A stretch of DNA of 39,203 nt from positions 1 to 39,203 of the forward strand of contig JAFTEQ010000059.1 of the NCBI GenBank assembly GCA_017453565.1. Reading direction: 5' to 3'. The stretch comes from Bacteroidales bacterium (GTDB lineage: Bacteria > Bacteroidota > Bacteroidia > Bacteroidales > UBA932). Position numbers and translations under genes: made by a program. The notes below the pieces were generated by a model, which was given only the letters and a program-made list of their open reading frames with translations, ran no database searches and was not told where the DNA came from. Each line of letters begins with the position of its first letter. Position 1 is the first letter of the stretch. Below are positions 9,353-18,699 of the stretch, piece by piece.

Positions 9353-10029
9353 GGTCTCTTACCTATAATAATGGAGTCTTTGCGCCACTGCTCCACCGTG
9401 CGGGTGCGCACCAGTGCATCGGGCAGGGTGAGGTTGGCGGCAATGCAGAGACGCGTTCCCGGGGCGAGTCCGGCGAGCAGGTCGGCCAGAAGGGCGTCGT
9501 TGCGGTAGGGCGTCTCAATGAAGATCTGGGTCTGGTGCAGGGCGGCCGACTGTTTCTCAACGCTTCGGATAGCGGCGCGCCGCTCCTCGGTCTTGGCGGG
9601 CAGATAGCCCCGGAAGGCGAAGGACTGCCCGTTCAGGCCCGATGCCATGAGCCCCAGCATGAGCGAGGAAGGACCCACCAGAGGCACGACTTCGATGCCG
9701 TGGCTGTGGCAGAGGGCTACCAGGGCGGCACCGGGGTCGGCCACGGCCGGAAGCCCCGCTTCGGAGAGCAGCCCCACGTCGGCCCCGTCGAAAAGCGGAA
9801 GCAGGGCCTCCACTTCGCGGGGAGCGGTGTGCTCACTCAACTCCCTCAGCGTGAGACCGTCAATCTTACCCCTGAGCCCCGCCCGCGAGAGGAAGCGCCG
9901 CGCCGAACGCAGATCTTCCACCACAAAGCGGTCGAGCGCCGTGATGCGCTCCAGCACTGGGGCGGGCAGCACTTCGGCGGGGTCGTAATCGCCCAACGGG
10001 GTGGGAATGAGGTAGAGTTTCGAAGTCAT
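9325..10029 (-). CDS. SAM-dependent methyltransferase, RsmI-like tetrapyrrole-methylase fold
   Basis: The 234-residue protein opens with LYLIPTPLGDYDP and contains VEDLRSARRFLSRAG, GLLSEAGLPAVADPG and VPLVGPSSLMLGLMASG, the RsmI/tetrapyrrole-methylase pattern. RsmI 2'-O-methylates C1402 of 16S rRNA. This is the shorter Bacteroidota form, in which the GDYDP segment replaces the usual GNLxD, so the exact target is uncertain. It overlaps tamB by four bases upstream and folB by 28 bases downstream. Confidence 0.8.
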   Translation of the reverse strand: MTSKLYLIPTPLGDYDPAEVLPAPVLERITALDRFVVEDLRSARRFLSRAGLRGKIDGLTLRELSEHTAPREVEALLPLFDGADVGLLSEAGLPAVADPGAALVALCHSHGIEVVPLVGPSSLMLGLMASGLNGQSFAFRGYLPAKTEERRAAIRSVEKQSAALHQTQIFIETPYRNDALLADLLAGLAPGTRLCIAANLTLPDALVRTRTVEQWRKDSIIIGKRPCVFLILAQ

Positions 10030-13000
10030 CGCTCTGCAATTTCAAGGACGGTTTCCTGTTTTTCGCGTTCGAGGTCGCGCAGGGCCCGTTCGGTACGTTT
10101 CTTACGGCTCGAGAAGAGGTCGCGCAGGAACTCGCTCCATCGGTTGAACTCTTTCTGATAGGTGATGCCGGCGCCGTTGCGCTGCGAGTAGTCGAGGAAG
10201 CTCGAGTACTCGTCGGCCGAGTGCGAGAACAGGTTGAGCCTGAACTGGCCGGGCCGGTCGAGTTTTACGTCTATGTCGAGGTCGCCCACCATGTCACCCT
10301 CGGTGGTGCTCGCCCGGTTCTGCCGGTTGCCCACCGATCCGTTCACGATCACGCGGTCGTTGAAGAGCTGGGTCGATACGGCCACGTCGAAGATGTCGTT
10401 CCCCGTATCGTTTTGCTGGTAGGCGAGACCCAGGTCGAGCGGAATGTCGAGCCGCTGCAGGATGTTGTTGAGCTGCCCGGTCATGATTTCGGACACGTTG
10501 CTGAAGAGCATGCTGCCCGTGTTGTTCACGATACCCGAAGTCTCGGAAGGCAGGAAGGAACCCGTGATGAGCAGGGCGATGAACTGTTTCTGCAGCTTGT
10601 CTTCCGTGTTGAGCGCGCTTTCCACCTGCGATTTGGTAGTGGGGTCGAGGTCGGGTACGTCGATGCGGAAGCCCAGTTTGGGCGCCCGCAGCCGGTCGGT
10701 GATGCTGATGCCGCATTCCACCAGACGCCGCGACGAGACCGAGGTGGTGTCGGAGATGAGGCGCGAGAGGGAGGTCTTGAGCGTGTAGGCCGCGTCGATG
10801 TCGAGCTGGCTCTCCAGGATGTCGCCGCTGAACTTGATGGAACTGCCGCTGGTGATGGCGAGGTCTTTTTTGGCGATGCCCGGGAGCTCGAAATGGTAGC
10901 GGCCGTCACTGATGGAGTAGTCTCCACCCAGGTTGAAAACGCGCTTGGAGGGGTGCAGGTCGACGGTAATCAGGCCCGTTCCCCGCGCAGAGAGCACGTT
11001 CTCCCCGTTTCCGCCAATCTCCACGAAGGTCTCCAGGTCGGGCGTGGCGGCAATGCGGGCGCGGGCCGTGAAGTCGCCGGCCGAGTCTTTGCGTCCCTGC
11101 GCCTTGAGGGCCCCGATCATGGTTTCATAGGGGTCTTCGTACACCACGCTGTGGTCGGTGAAGGTGAGCAGGTCGCCCGAGGCCGAGGCCGTTCCGCCGC
11201 CCAACGGGATGTGCAGACTGCCCGATTTGGCCGTTGCAATGTTGGCGTCGAGGGTGAGCGCCTTCAGCGGACCTGTAATGCGCAGGTCGCCGCGGGCGAA
11301 GAGATGGCCGTAGAAGTCGGGGCTTTCGGGAATGTCGGCGAGTTCCAGGTCGGAGAGGCTCGCCGAGGCATCGAGCCTGAGATTCTGCAGCCGGTCGAAG
11401 AGGAGACCGCCGGTGAGCAGGGCGCTGCCACCGCTGCGGTCGGAAACTGTCATGCCGTCGAAGTAGAGGCCCGTGTCGTCGAGCCGTATCGGACCGTTCA
11501 GCACGTAGGGAACCTGGGTGAAGGCGACGGTAAGCGCCGCATCCTGGAGGCGCAGGTCCTGACCCGAGAGGGAAAGGCTGTCGAGGGGGCCGCTGGCCTC
11601 GATCCGTCCGTTCAGGCGACCCGAGAGGTCGGAGATGGCGTCGGGCAGGAAGGGGCGGGCCAGGATGAGGTTCATGCCGTCGAAAACGGAATGGGCCGTG
11701 AGTGAGCGGCTTTCAAGATCGTAGGTGCCGCGGGCGCTGAGAGCGTCGCGGCCGTCGCTGATGCTGCGCAGGTAGGCGTTGATCTTGCCGTCACGGCTGT
11801 CCCAGACGCCGGCTGCGCGCAGGCTTCCGGCCTGCTGTCCGCTCACGCTGAGCGAGTCGCAACCCAGGTTCATGAGGGCGTGCATGGAGCCGCGCATGGG
11901 CGAGATGAGCAGGGCCCGGCCAGAGCTGCGGCCCCGGATGTCGAGGTCCTTGCGGGTGAAGTAGTTCACCACGTCCATGTCAACCCCGTTGATGGAAAGG
12001 GCGAGGGTGTCGGCCCCGTGCAGGGAGACGCCGCCGTCCAGGGAAATGCGCTGCGGCCCGTTCTTGATGGCGAAATCGCGCACCTGTACCTCTCCTGCTC
12101 GGTAACGGATGTCGGCCTCGTCGAGGGTCCACTGGTTGCCGTTGAAGCGCACGTAGGACGACAGGGGCCGGGCCGACACGATGAGGGTGTCGGTCGCGTC
12201 GCGGGCGAGTTCGCCCGAGAGGTAGATTTCGCCCACATTGTCGATGCCCCTGATGTTGTCGTAGTGGAAACCGAGGAAGAATCCGTTGTCCTGGGCGAAG
12301 GCGGTGAGGGCGCTGTTGCGGAAACCGATGTCGGCGAGGTTCATCTCGCTGCTGGTAAGCGTTCCGTTGAGGCTGCGCTCCAGGTTGTCGAGGGTCAGGT
12401 CAACCCCTTTTAGGTACTGCGTGCCATAGGCGAGACGCGGGGAAGTGAGGCGGCCCCGCACGCTCCCGTCTCGTTCCACGCCCAGGTCGAAACGGGTGGA
12501 ATCGGCGATGTAGAGGCCCGGGAGCACAAAAGAGAGCAAGTCGCGCGTGTCATGTACCCGCAGTGACAGTTCGTACGCGCCGCCCGCTTCGCTGCGGTCG
12601 GGGTTGTCCGCGGCATACAGGGCGGGCAGTTCGCGTCGGGTGGTCAGCCTTTGGAGTTCGGCCCAGAGGGCGGCGGGGGAGCGGCGTCCCACATATCCGG
12701 CGTCGGCGAAGAGGGAATTGAACTGGATGCGGTGTACGTCGTTGTTGGAGTGCGATCCCACCGAGATGTCGCCGATCTCATGGCGGCCGGCCCGGTCTTC
12801 CAGGATAATGTCCGCTATGTCCACGTCGCCGATGAGGTCGCCCCGGCCGATGCGCATGAAGTTCGACGAGACCTGGCACGAGACCTTGGAGGTGCCGCCC
12901 CGTTTGTCAAGCCCCAGGGCCTGCAGGTCGGCGTAGCCCAGGTTCGCATAGAACTTATAGAGGGCGTTGCTCGTCTTGCGCGAGAGGTTGAAGATGCCCT

Positions 13001-14540
13001 GGAAGATGAAATTGAGGTTGGGATCGGCGCAGATGATCTTGCCGTCGAAGGCGTTTTCGGAGTACTTGCCCGCCGCGGCGATGCCCGTGTAGTCGTAGTC
13101 GAGCAGACGGAGCCGGTCTACGAAGAGCGAATCTACGATGATCGAACTGCTTTTCCCGTCCAGGATGGCCCGCAGGCCCGTGTTGGCGGTGCAAGGGCCG
13201 GCGGCCTTCACTCCGGTGAGCGCCGAAATGTCGAGGTCGCGCGTGGCGAGGGTGCCCGTAATCTCGGTGCCCCGCTTGCGGTCGGTGAGGTTGCGGATGT
13301 CGAGGTTGGCCGTGGCGCGCCCGGTGTGCAGGGCGTAGAGCGAGCCGTGTGCGTGCAGGCGGTTCAGGGGACCTGCCGCCGAGCCGCTGAAACTGAACTG
13401 CCGGCCCCGGGCCACCCGGGCGAGCGGATCGCCTTTTACGCCCAATCGGGAAAGCAGGTTCTTCGCGCCCTCCGTGCTGAAAGACAGGTTGTTCACCTTC
13501 AGGTCGGTGAGCAGTTCCCGCCCTTGGGTGAGGCCGGTGAGCGAGCCCTGCAGGTCGAGGTCCACACCCGACTGAACGTCGGTACAAATGAGTTTACGCA
13601 CCGAGAAATCGTTGATGTAGCCGTCCAGTTCTGCCCCCCGGATGTCAAATACGCTGTTTCCGTGCACGCCGGGCGCGAAATAGGCGAGCGTGCGTTCCGC
13701 CAGGGTGCTGCGGTCAATCTTTCCTTCCAGCCGCACATGCTCCACGAAACGGTTGAAATGGCGCTGGTCGAGGTAGCTCATGGTGAGACGGGGGACGTTG
13801 AGGTCGGTCCAGGGGTCTACCAGATGGATGTGCTCGATTGTGGTTTTGCCCATGCCGGCCTGGGCCCGGCCCGTGAGGCGGACCAGTTCGAAACCGCTCT
13901 GCTCCCGCACACGCACCAGGTCGGCCACGCCCGACATGCGCCCGCCCGTATAACGCAGCGCGTGCCCGCGCACCTCACCGCGCACGTCCACCCGGTCCCA
14001 GCAGATTCCGGAGCCGGCGTAGGGATGCTTTTCGGGCATGAAACTGGTGAGGCGGAAATGTAGGTTGGAAAGGTGTACGCGGTCTATGGTGAAAAGGTCC
14101 GGGGTAGGGACTTTCCTGCCGGGCACGTAGGGTTTCTTCTTATGGCCGGTGAAACGTTGCAGGTTGGTCTGCATGCGGCCCTGGAAGGGTTCCCGAACGA
14201 GGTGCAGGTCCGGTCCGTCTATCTCCACACGCCGCAGATGGATGCCTTTCTTGCGCAGCAGACTGCCCCAGGCAGCCGTTCCGCTCACGCTCCGTGCAGT
14301 GAAGATCGTATCCACGGGCGCCCAGCCGCGCTGGAAGGTGTCGGCCGTATAGGGATGGTCGTCGAGCACCAGCAGGTCCTTGATCACAAAGGAGCCGCGT
14401 GGGGTGACGCCCAGTTCGGAGAAAGTGATATGTCCCTGAAGTTTTTCCTCCAGCCGCTCCAGGATTATTCGAGACAAACGCGCTTGAACACCGGGGAGCT
14501 GCAAGGCGATGAGCCCGCCGCCGAGCAGCAGCAGGATCAC
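10026..14540 (-). CDS. tamB: TamB-like translocation and assembly module protein (DUF490)
   Basis: The product is about 1500 residues: one N-terminal membrane segment (ILLLLGGGLIALQLPG), a very long repetitive beta-rich body and a C-terminal TamB/DUF490 domain (roughly 1050-1470) with SQLFNDRVIVNGSVGN-type repeats. TamB-family proteins span the periplasm as a hydrophobic groove and support outer-membrane protein or lipid transport. The C-terminus is basic and charged. The first recognised start is GTG at 14540, but the frame stays open to a TGA at 14612. The upstream codons would add a basic stretch (KRKFDIGVRILG) suiting a membrane anchor. That extension has no ATG, GTG or TTG, so the true start is unsettled. 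It follows a fimbrillin-like lipoprotein gene and is followed by an overlapping methyltransferase gene. Confidence 0.88.
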   Translation of the reverse strand: MILLLLGGGLIALQLPGVQARLSRIILERLEEKLQGHITFSELGVTPRGSFVIKDLLVLDDHPYTADTFQRGWAPVDTIFTARSVSGTAAWGSLLRKKGIHLRRVEIDGPDLHLVREPFQGRMQTNLQRFTGHKKKPYVPGRKVPTPDLFTIDRVHLSNLHFRLTSFMPEKHPYAGSGICWDRVDVRGEVRGHALRYTGGRMSGVADLVRVREQSGFELVRLTGRAQAGMGKTTIEHIHLVDPWTDLNVPRLTMSYLDQRHFNRFVEHVRLEGKIDRSTLAERTLAYFAPGVHGNSVFDIRGAELDGYINDFSVRKLICTDVQSGVDLDLQGSLTGLTQGRELLTDLKVNNLSFSTEGAKNLLSRLGVKGDPLARVARGRQFSFSGSAAGPLNRLHAHGSLYALHTGRATANLDIRNLTDRKRGTEITGTLATRDLDISALTGVKAAGPCTANTGLRAILDGKSSSIIVDSLFVDRLRLLDYDYTGIAAAGKYSENAFDGKIICADPNLNFIFQGIFNLSRKTSNALYKFYANLGYADLQALGLDKRGGTSKVSCQVSSNFMRIGRGDLIGDVDIADIILEDRAGRHEIGDISVGSHSNNDVHRIQFNSLFADAGYVGRRSPAALWAELQRLTTRRELPALYAADNPDRSEAGGAYELSLRVHDTRDLLSFVLPGLYIADSTRFDLGVERDGSVRGRLTSPRLAYGTQYLKGVDLTLDNLERSLNGTLTSSEMNLADIGFRNSALTAFAQDNGFFLGFHYDNIRGIDNVGEIYLSGELARDATDTLIVSARPLSSYVRFNGNQWTLDEADIRYRAGEVQVRDFAIKNGPQRISLDGGVSLHGADTLALSINGVDMDVVNYFTRKDLDIRGRSSGRALLISPMRGSMHALMNLGCDSLSVSGQQAGSLRAAGVWDSRDGKINAYLRSISDGRDALSARGTYDLESRSLTAHSVFDGMNLILARPFLPDAISDLSGRLNGRIEASGPLDSLSLSGQDLRLQDAALTVAFTQVPYVLNGPIRLDDTGLYFDGMTVSDRSGGSALLTGGLLFDRLQNLRLDASASLSDLELADIPESPDFYGHLFARGDLRITGPLKALTLDANIATAKSGSLHIPLGGGTASASGDLLTFTDHSVVYEDPYETMIGALKAQGRKDSAGDFTARARIAATPDLETFVEIGGNGENVLSARGTGLITVDLHPSKRVFNLGGDYSISDGRYHFELPGIAKKDLAITSGSSIKFSGDILESQLDIDAAYTLKTSLSRLISDTTSVSSRRLVECGISITDRLRAPKLGFRIDVPDLDPTTKSQVESALNTEDKLQKQFIALLITGSFLPSETSGIVNNTGSMLFSNVSEIMTGQLNNILQRLDIPLDLGLAYQQNDTGNDIFDVAVSTQLFNDRVIVNGSVGNRQNRASTTEGDMVGDLDIDVKLDRPGQFRLNLFSHSADEYSSFLDYSQRNGAGITYQKEFNRWSEFLRDLFSSRKKRTERALRDLEREKQETVLEIAER

Positions 14541-14587
14541 GCCCAGAATGCGAACCCCTATGTCAAATTTCCGTTTGATAAGTAAGT

Positions 14588-16075
14588 TTATTCGTAGACC
14601 AGCGTGAGTTCACGCAGGTTGATGGTATGTGCTGACTGGGCCCCCACCCATATGGGGTTGCCCGGGACGAACAGCGGTGAAGTGCGGGTAACGCTTGCGC
14701 CGGCATAGGCGCTCTCCAGCGCGACGGTGTTGCTGCCGTAGGTGTAGGACGTTCCGCTGTTGGAGGCGCAGACGAATTTGCCTGCGGTCGTGGGAGTTGC
14801 CGTTACGAAGCCTCCCGCCTTGGCTGTGACAGACTTGAGCCTGCGGCCGTCGATGGCGGGCAGTTCAAGAAAGGTTCCGGCGCTGCCCGTAGACTTGAGC
14901 ACCAGGTAGTTATTGGTGGTGTCGTAATAGGCTCCGCCGCTTTTCCCGGTGGTTTTAAAGGTATAGTCGGCACCGCCCTGGCTAAAGGTGTAGGTGAAGC
15001 TGTATTTGGAACTGTTGGTGTTGATGTTTGTGGTGAACGGCTTGCCCTTGCCCTGGGTGAAGTCGAGCGTGAGGGTGAGTTCAGCGGGGATGTCGGTCCA
15101 TTCGGAGACATAAGTGTCAAGCCCGGCGGAGCCGAGGGGGAGGATGTCGCCGGCGGAGATGGTTACAGGGAACGGTCCGGTGAACGAGGCGACTTTGGTG
15201 GCTTTGCGGAGTGTCACCGTGGGCGCCGAACCCGAAATGGGCGCGATGGCGGCATAGTAGGTGGTGCCCGGGGCGAAAGTGCTGCTGCCCTGCGGCGGAT
15301 AAACGCGCACGGTGCGGGAATTGCCCTGGCCGCTCAGGGGGGAAGTCTTGATGAAACTGCCGGTCTTCTGGTCGAACGAGATCATGACCCGGTAGGCAAC
15401 GATCGCATTGGTGTCGAAACGGAAATCGACCGAAGTAATGTCGGTGCCGTCGAGCCGGAACTTGAGCAGGGCGCAGGCGTTGTGCATGCGGAAACTGTCG
15501 TCAGACTTGTCCAGCACGGCGTAAGCAAGGTTGAGCGGCGGTTTGACCCCTACGCCCCAGGCGCTCTGGTGCATGGTGGTGTAGTCGGTGGGGAAGTCAC
15601 CCGCAACGGCCTGCTGTTGCGGCGAAAACGGTACGTAGAACAGGTTGTTGCGAGTGGTTCCGGTTCCGTCGTTACGATAGGAGACGAATACCTGGCTCGT
15701 GGAGTAGCCCGAATAATCGGTGTAGGGGTGGACGGCAAAAACCGTATCGGTCTGCCCGCTGGAGAAGGACCCCCTGAACGTGACGACAGATCCGCTTTCC
15801 TCTGTGCTGAAATTGTCGAGGAAGCAGTGAGCCGCATCAATTTTATCTCCCTGATTGTCGCGGCTCACCATAGACACGATGTCGCCGCTGCGGAACCAGA
15901 CGGCACTGCCCTCATGCAGTTCCGGGCGGCCCGACGGGGGTGCGTAGGCCCTAAGGCTGCGCGCCGGGTCGGCCGGGGCGGACTCGTCCTGCTTGCTGCA
16001 GGAGGTCACTCCAAGCAGAAAGGAAGCACTGCCCAGGACGAAATATATGAGTGGACGACGGATATTAGTCAGCAT
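14588..16075 (-). CDS. Fimbrillin-like surface lipoprotein, copy 1
   Basis: The 495-residue protein starts at the ATG at 16075 with a lipoprotein signal (FLLGVTSC). An open frame running 68 codons further upstream crosses the promoter and is rejected. The middle (about 35-300) has the fimbrillin-like layout: AVWFRSGDIVSMVSR, a FxGSFSSGQ strand, VHPYTDY, MHNACALLKF, YYAAIAPI and AGDILPLG. A C-terminal beta-rich domain (about 310-495) holds IDGRRLKSV and ends in LTLVYE. All three paralogues in the window share this two-domain plan. They are probably exported, lipid-anchored surface or fimbrial-type proteins; no pilus function is shown. Unlike the other two copies it has no small ORF in front and its signal peptide differs. 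It is the first gene of a long minus-strand run including tamB. Confidence 0.65.
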   Translation of the reverse strand: MLTNIRRPLIYFVLGSASFLLGVTSCSKQDESAPADPARSLRAYAPPSGRPELHEGSAVWFRSGDIVSMVSRDNQGDKIDAAHCFLDNFSTEESGSVVTFRGSFSSGQTDTVFAVHPYTDYSGYSTSQVFVSYRNDGTGTTRNNLFYVPFSPQQQAVAGDFPTDYTTMHQSAWGVGVKPPLNLAYAVLDKSDDSFRMHNACALLKFRLDGTDITSVDFRFDTNAIVAYRVMISFDQKTGSFIKTSPLSGQGNSRTVRVYPPQGSSTFAPGTTYYAAIAPISGSAPTVTLRKATKVASFTGPFPVTISAGDILPLGSAGLDTYVSEWTDIPAELTLTLDFTQGKGKPFTTNINTNSSKYSFTYTFSQGGADYTFKTTGKSGGAYYDTTNNYLVLKSTGSAGTFLELPAIDGRRLKSVTAKAGGFVTATPTTAGKFVCASNSGTSYTYGSNTVALESAYAGASVTRTSPLFVPGNPIWVGAQSAHTINLRELTLVYE

Positions 16076-16097
16076 AAAAACATAGTTTTTAATCTTA

Positions 16098-16128
16098 CAA
16101 AGATAGCATTTAAGGCCATAAATACAAA
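16098..16128 (-). promoter_or_regulatory. Promoter of fimbrillin-like copy 1 and the tamB run
   Basis: On the minus strand: TTTG at 16125-16128, a 19-base spacer, then TATCTTTG at 16098-16105. This matches the Bacteroidota consensus. The leader would be about 17 bases. It is the only good promoter seen for the chain of eight genes down to 4483. Confidence 0.75.
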
Positions 16129-16144
16129 ATACGGTAAAAAAGCG

Positions 16145-16152
16145 TATTTTTG
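16145..16152 (+). promoter_or_regulatory. -7 element of tsaD
   Basis: TATTTTTG fits TAnnTTTG and lies 19 bases before the tsaD ATG. No TTTG is present at the -33 position. It is divergent from the promoter at 16098-16128. Confidence 0.5.
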
Positions 16153-16171
16153 CAGCGGAAAACGGTTTGAA

Positions 16172-17194
16172 ATGGCAGACATCATCCTGGGCATAGAATC
16201 TTCGTGCGACGACACTTCGGCGGCCGTCCTGCGTGACGGCGTGCTCCTCTCGAACGTGATCGCAGGTCAGGAGGTGCACCGCCGCTACGGCGGGGTGGTG
16301 CCCGAACTCGCCTCACGCGACCACCAACGCAACATCGTGCCGGTGGTAAGCGATGCCCTCGCGCAGGCGGGAATCGGCCCTGCAGACCTTTCTGCCATTG
16401 CTTTTACCCGGGGACCCGGTCTGCTGGGTTCGCTCCTTGTGGGCACGTCCTTCGCCAAGGCGCTGGGGCTCTCGCTCGGCATTCCCATTGTGATGGTGAA
16501 TCACCTCCAGGGGCATTTGCTGGCCTCGTTCATCCGCGAACCGGAAAAGCCCGTTCGCGAGCCGTCCTTTCCCTATCTCTGCCTGCTCGTATCGGGCGGT
16601 AACTCCCAGATTGTGCGGGTAGACGATCCCCTTCACTATGAGATCCTTGGCCAGACTATCGACGACGCGGTGGGCGAGGCCTTCGACAAGTGCGCCAAAC
16701 TCCTGGGCCTGGGCTATCCGGGCGGCCCGGCCATAGACCGCCTGGCCGCGGAAGGCGACCCCAGTCGTTTCCATTTCACCAAACCCCGCATCCCGGGACT
16801 TGACTACTCTTTCAGCGGCATCAAAACTTCGCTCCTCTACCTGCTGCGCGACGAAACGGCGCACGACCCGCAGTTCGCCGATCGCAACAAGGCCGACCTC
16901 TGCGCTTCGTTCCAGCAGGCCCTCATCGACATCCTCCTCGGGAAACTCGTACGGGCGGCCAAGGAGACGGGCATCCGCGAGGTGGCCATCGGGGGCGGCG
17001 TTTCGGCCAACAGCGGTCTGAGAGCCCGCATTGAGGAAGAGGGGCGGCGCCGGGGTTGGAACGCCTATCTACCTGAAAGAAAATTCACTACGGACAATGC
17101 CGCCATGATTGCCGTGGCGGGCTGGTTCCACTATAAAAACGGGGAGCGAACACCTTTCGATATCGCTCCCGTAAGCAGGATGGCCGATTTCTGA
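16172..17194 (+). CDS. tsaD: tRNA N6-adenosine threonylcarbamoyltransferase TsaD
   Basis: The 340-residue ASKHA-fold enzyme transfers threonylcarbamoyl from TC-AMP to A37 of ANN-decoding tRNAs, with TsaB and TsaE. It opens with ILGIESSCDDTSAAV and contains GGVVPELASRDH, the metal-binding VNHLQGHLLASF (His111, His115), RGPGLLGSLLVG and GGGVSANSGLR. Length is normal. The ATG at 16172 puts the signature at residue 5; a longer frame starting at 15482 is antisense to the lipoprotein gene and rejected. It is flanked on both sides by fimbrillin-like lipoprotein genes on the opposite strand and converges on copy 2 with 17 bases between stops. MtaB, which acts on the same tRNA base, is encoded downstream of tamB. 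Confidence 0.97.
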   Translation: MADIILGIESSCDDTSAAVLRDGVLLSNVIAGQEVHRRYGGVVPELASRDHQRNIVPVVSDALAQAGIGPADLSAIAFTRGPGLLGSLLVGTSFAKALGLSLGIPIVMVNHLQGHLLASFIREPEKPVREPSFPYLCLLVSGGNSQIVRVDDPLHYEILGQTIDDAVGEAFDKCAKLLGLGYPGGPAIDRLAAEGDPSRFHFTKPRIPGLDYSFSGIKTSLLYLLRDETAHDPQFADRNKADLCASFQQALIDILLGKLVRAAKETGIREVAIGGGVSANSGLRARIEEEGRRRGWNAYLPERKFTTDNAAMIAVAGWFHYKNGERTPFDIAPVSRMADF

Positions 17195-17211
17195 CGGCCT
17201 TTCTTTAGCAA

Positions 17212-18699
17212 TTACTCGTAACGGAATACAATGCTCTTGAAACTGACGTCGAAAGAGCCCTTATACAGACCGAAATAGACCACGTTCCCGTTGGCCGGTA
17301 CGGTGGTGAGCGTTATGTCGGTGGGCGTATTGTCCGTAAAGGTGATGTTCTTATAGAGGTAGGAAGTGCTCGCGTTTGCTCCGACGATGACCTTGCTGCC
17401 GGAGGCGTTGTTCACACCGGTGAAGGTAATCTTCGTGAGGCGGCGGCCCGGGATGGCGGGAACGCGCATGATGGCGTTGTAAGAGGCTCCGCTCACAAAC
17501 CTGAGGGCGCTGTTGGTCGAGTCGTAATTGTAGGAACCTTGGTCGTTGGCGAGGAATTTGAAGACATAATTGGTGCCGCCCTGGCTGAGCGTAAAGTCGA
17601 CACCGCCTTTCTTGAAGGCTGTGCTGGCGGTGGGAATGGCCGTGGTGAAGACGCCGTCGGCCCCCTTGGAGAAGTCGAGCGTGAGGTCGAGCGGGTCGTC
17701 GCTGAAAGCGGTCCAGGCGTCCTTTTCGTCCGCGATGGCGTCGAGCGCCTTGGTGCCGAGCGGAAGGATTTCACCGGCGTTGAGCGTCACGTCCGTACTT
17801 CCGGTAAAGCTGGCAATCTGGCCGGCCTTGCGCAGGGTGACGGTGGGGGGCGCCGCGGTCTTCACGCGGGCAACCACGGCATAGTAGGTGCCGGCCGGGA
17901 AGGTGGAGTTGCCTGCGGGCGGGTAGACGCGCACGGTGTTGGCTTCGCCCTGTCCGCTCCAGGGAACGGTGTTGAGCCAGGCGTCGCCGTTGGACTCGTC
18001 AAAACCAATCTGCACGCGGTAAGCGCTGATGGCTTCAGTTTCGGAGAAGCGGAAATCGGCGCTGGTGATGCCGCTGCCCGCAATGCTGAATTTGAGCAGG
18101 GCGCAGGCGTTGTGCATGTGGAACTCGGTAGAAGACGTGCGGTCGGCAATGATACCGTAGGCGATGTTGAGCGGGGGATTGTCACCGCCCCAGCAGGTGT
18201 GGATGGCGGTGGTATAGTCGACCGGGAAGTCGTTCGCCACGGCGCGCTGCAGAGGAGAATTGGGAACGTAGAAAATGGTGTTCCTGTCTCCGGACGTACC
18301 GGAAACGGCCCGGTAGGACACGTAACCGTTGCTGCCTGAGCTGGCGGCATAGCTCGTGTAGGGATGGAATACGTAGACCTTGCTCTGCTGGCTGGCGCTG
18401 AAGGAACCGGTAAAGGTCGCCTGTGCACCGCTTTCCGTGGTGGAGAAACGGTCGATAACACACTTGGTCTTGTCGAAAGAGGCTCCGTTGTCGCTGCGGC
18501 TGATCATACTGAGCTGGTCGCCGCTCTTGAACCAGACGGCGGTGCCTCCTTGTAACTGGGGGCTGGTTGCCGGGGGGGCATAGACGGTGAAACTGCACTC
18601 CTGACGCGCTTCAGGAAGGTCCTGCTTCTGGCAGGAAACGGTGCCCAGGAGCACCAGGGTGCCGCAAAGGGCGGCTGAAAGAAGGATGTGTTTTTTCAT
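17212..18699 (-). CDS. Fimbrillin-like surface lipoprotein, copy 2
   Basis: The 495-residue paralogue of the proteins at 14588 and 18849 starts at the ATG at 18699. The signal is MKKHILLSAALCGTLVLLGT followed by VSC. The open frame extends eight codons upstream into the small-ORF region, but the signal peptide fixes the start. It shares AVWFKSGDQLSMISR, TGSFSASQQSKVYVFHPY, HNACALLKFSIAG, GTYYAVVARV, NAGEILPLG and a C-terminal beta-rich domain with IPGRRLTKI, ending in VFRYE. It lies 13 bases after a 36-residue small ORF and is the last gene of the duplicated cassette operon. Its signal peptide is encoded almost identically to copy 3, while the mature part has diverged. Confidence 0.65.
   Translation of the reverse strand: MKKHILLSAALCGTLVLLGTVSCQKQDLPEARQECSFTVYAPPATSPQLQGGTAVWFKSGDQLSMISRSDNGASFDKTKCVIDRFSTTESGAQATFTGSFSASQQSKVYVFHPYTSYAASSGSNGYVSYRAVSGTSGDRNTIFYVPNSPLQRAVANDFPVDYTTAIHTCWGGDNPPLNIAYGIIADRTSSTEFHMHNACALLKFSIAGSGITSADFRFSETEAISAYRVQIGFDESNGDAWLNTVPWSGQGEANTVRVYPPAGNSTFPAGTYYAVVARVKTAAPPTVTLRKAGQIASFTGSTDVTLNAGEILPLGTKALDAIADEKDAWTAFSDDPLDLTLDFSKGADGVFTTAIPTASTAFKKGGVDFTLSQGGTNYVFKFLANDQGSYNYDSTNSALRFVSGASYNAIMRVPAIPGRRLTKITFTGVNNASGSKVIVGANASTSYLYKNITFTDNTPTDITLTTVPANGNVVYFGLYKGSFDVSFKSIVFRYE

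Noticed and set aside
10221-14063. Large plus-strand open frames opposite tamB
   Set aside because: Valine/glutamate/glycine-rich shadows of the real reverse-strand gene.
16060-16090. Out-of-frame ATG a few bases before the copy 1 lipoprotein start, giving a four-codon ORF
   Set aside because: Too short to judge; probably chance in an AT-rich leader.
17195-17211. Terminator between tsaD and lipoprotein copy 2
   Set aside because: The 17-base gap has no stem and no T-run of useful length.
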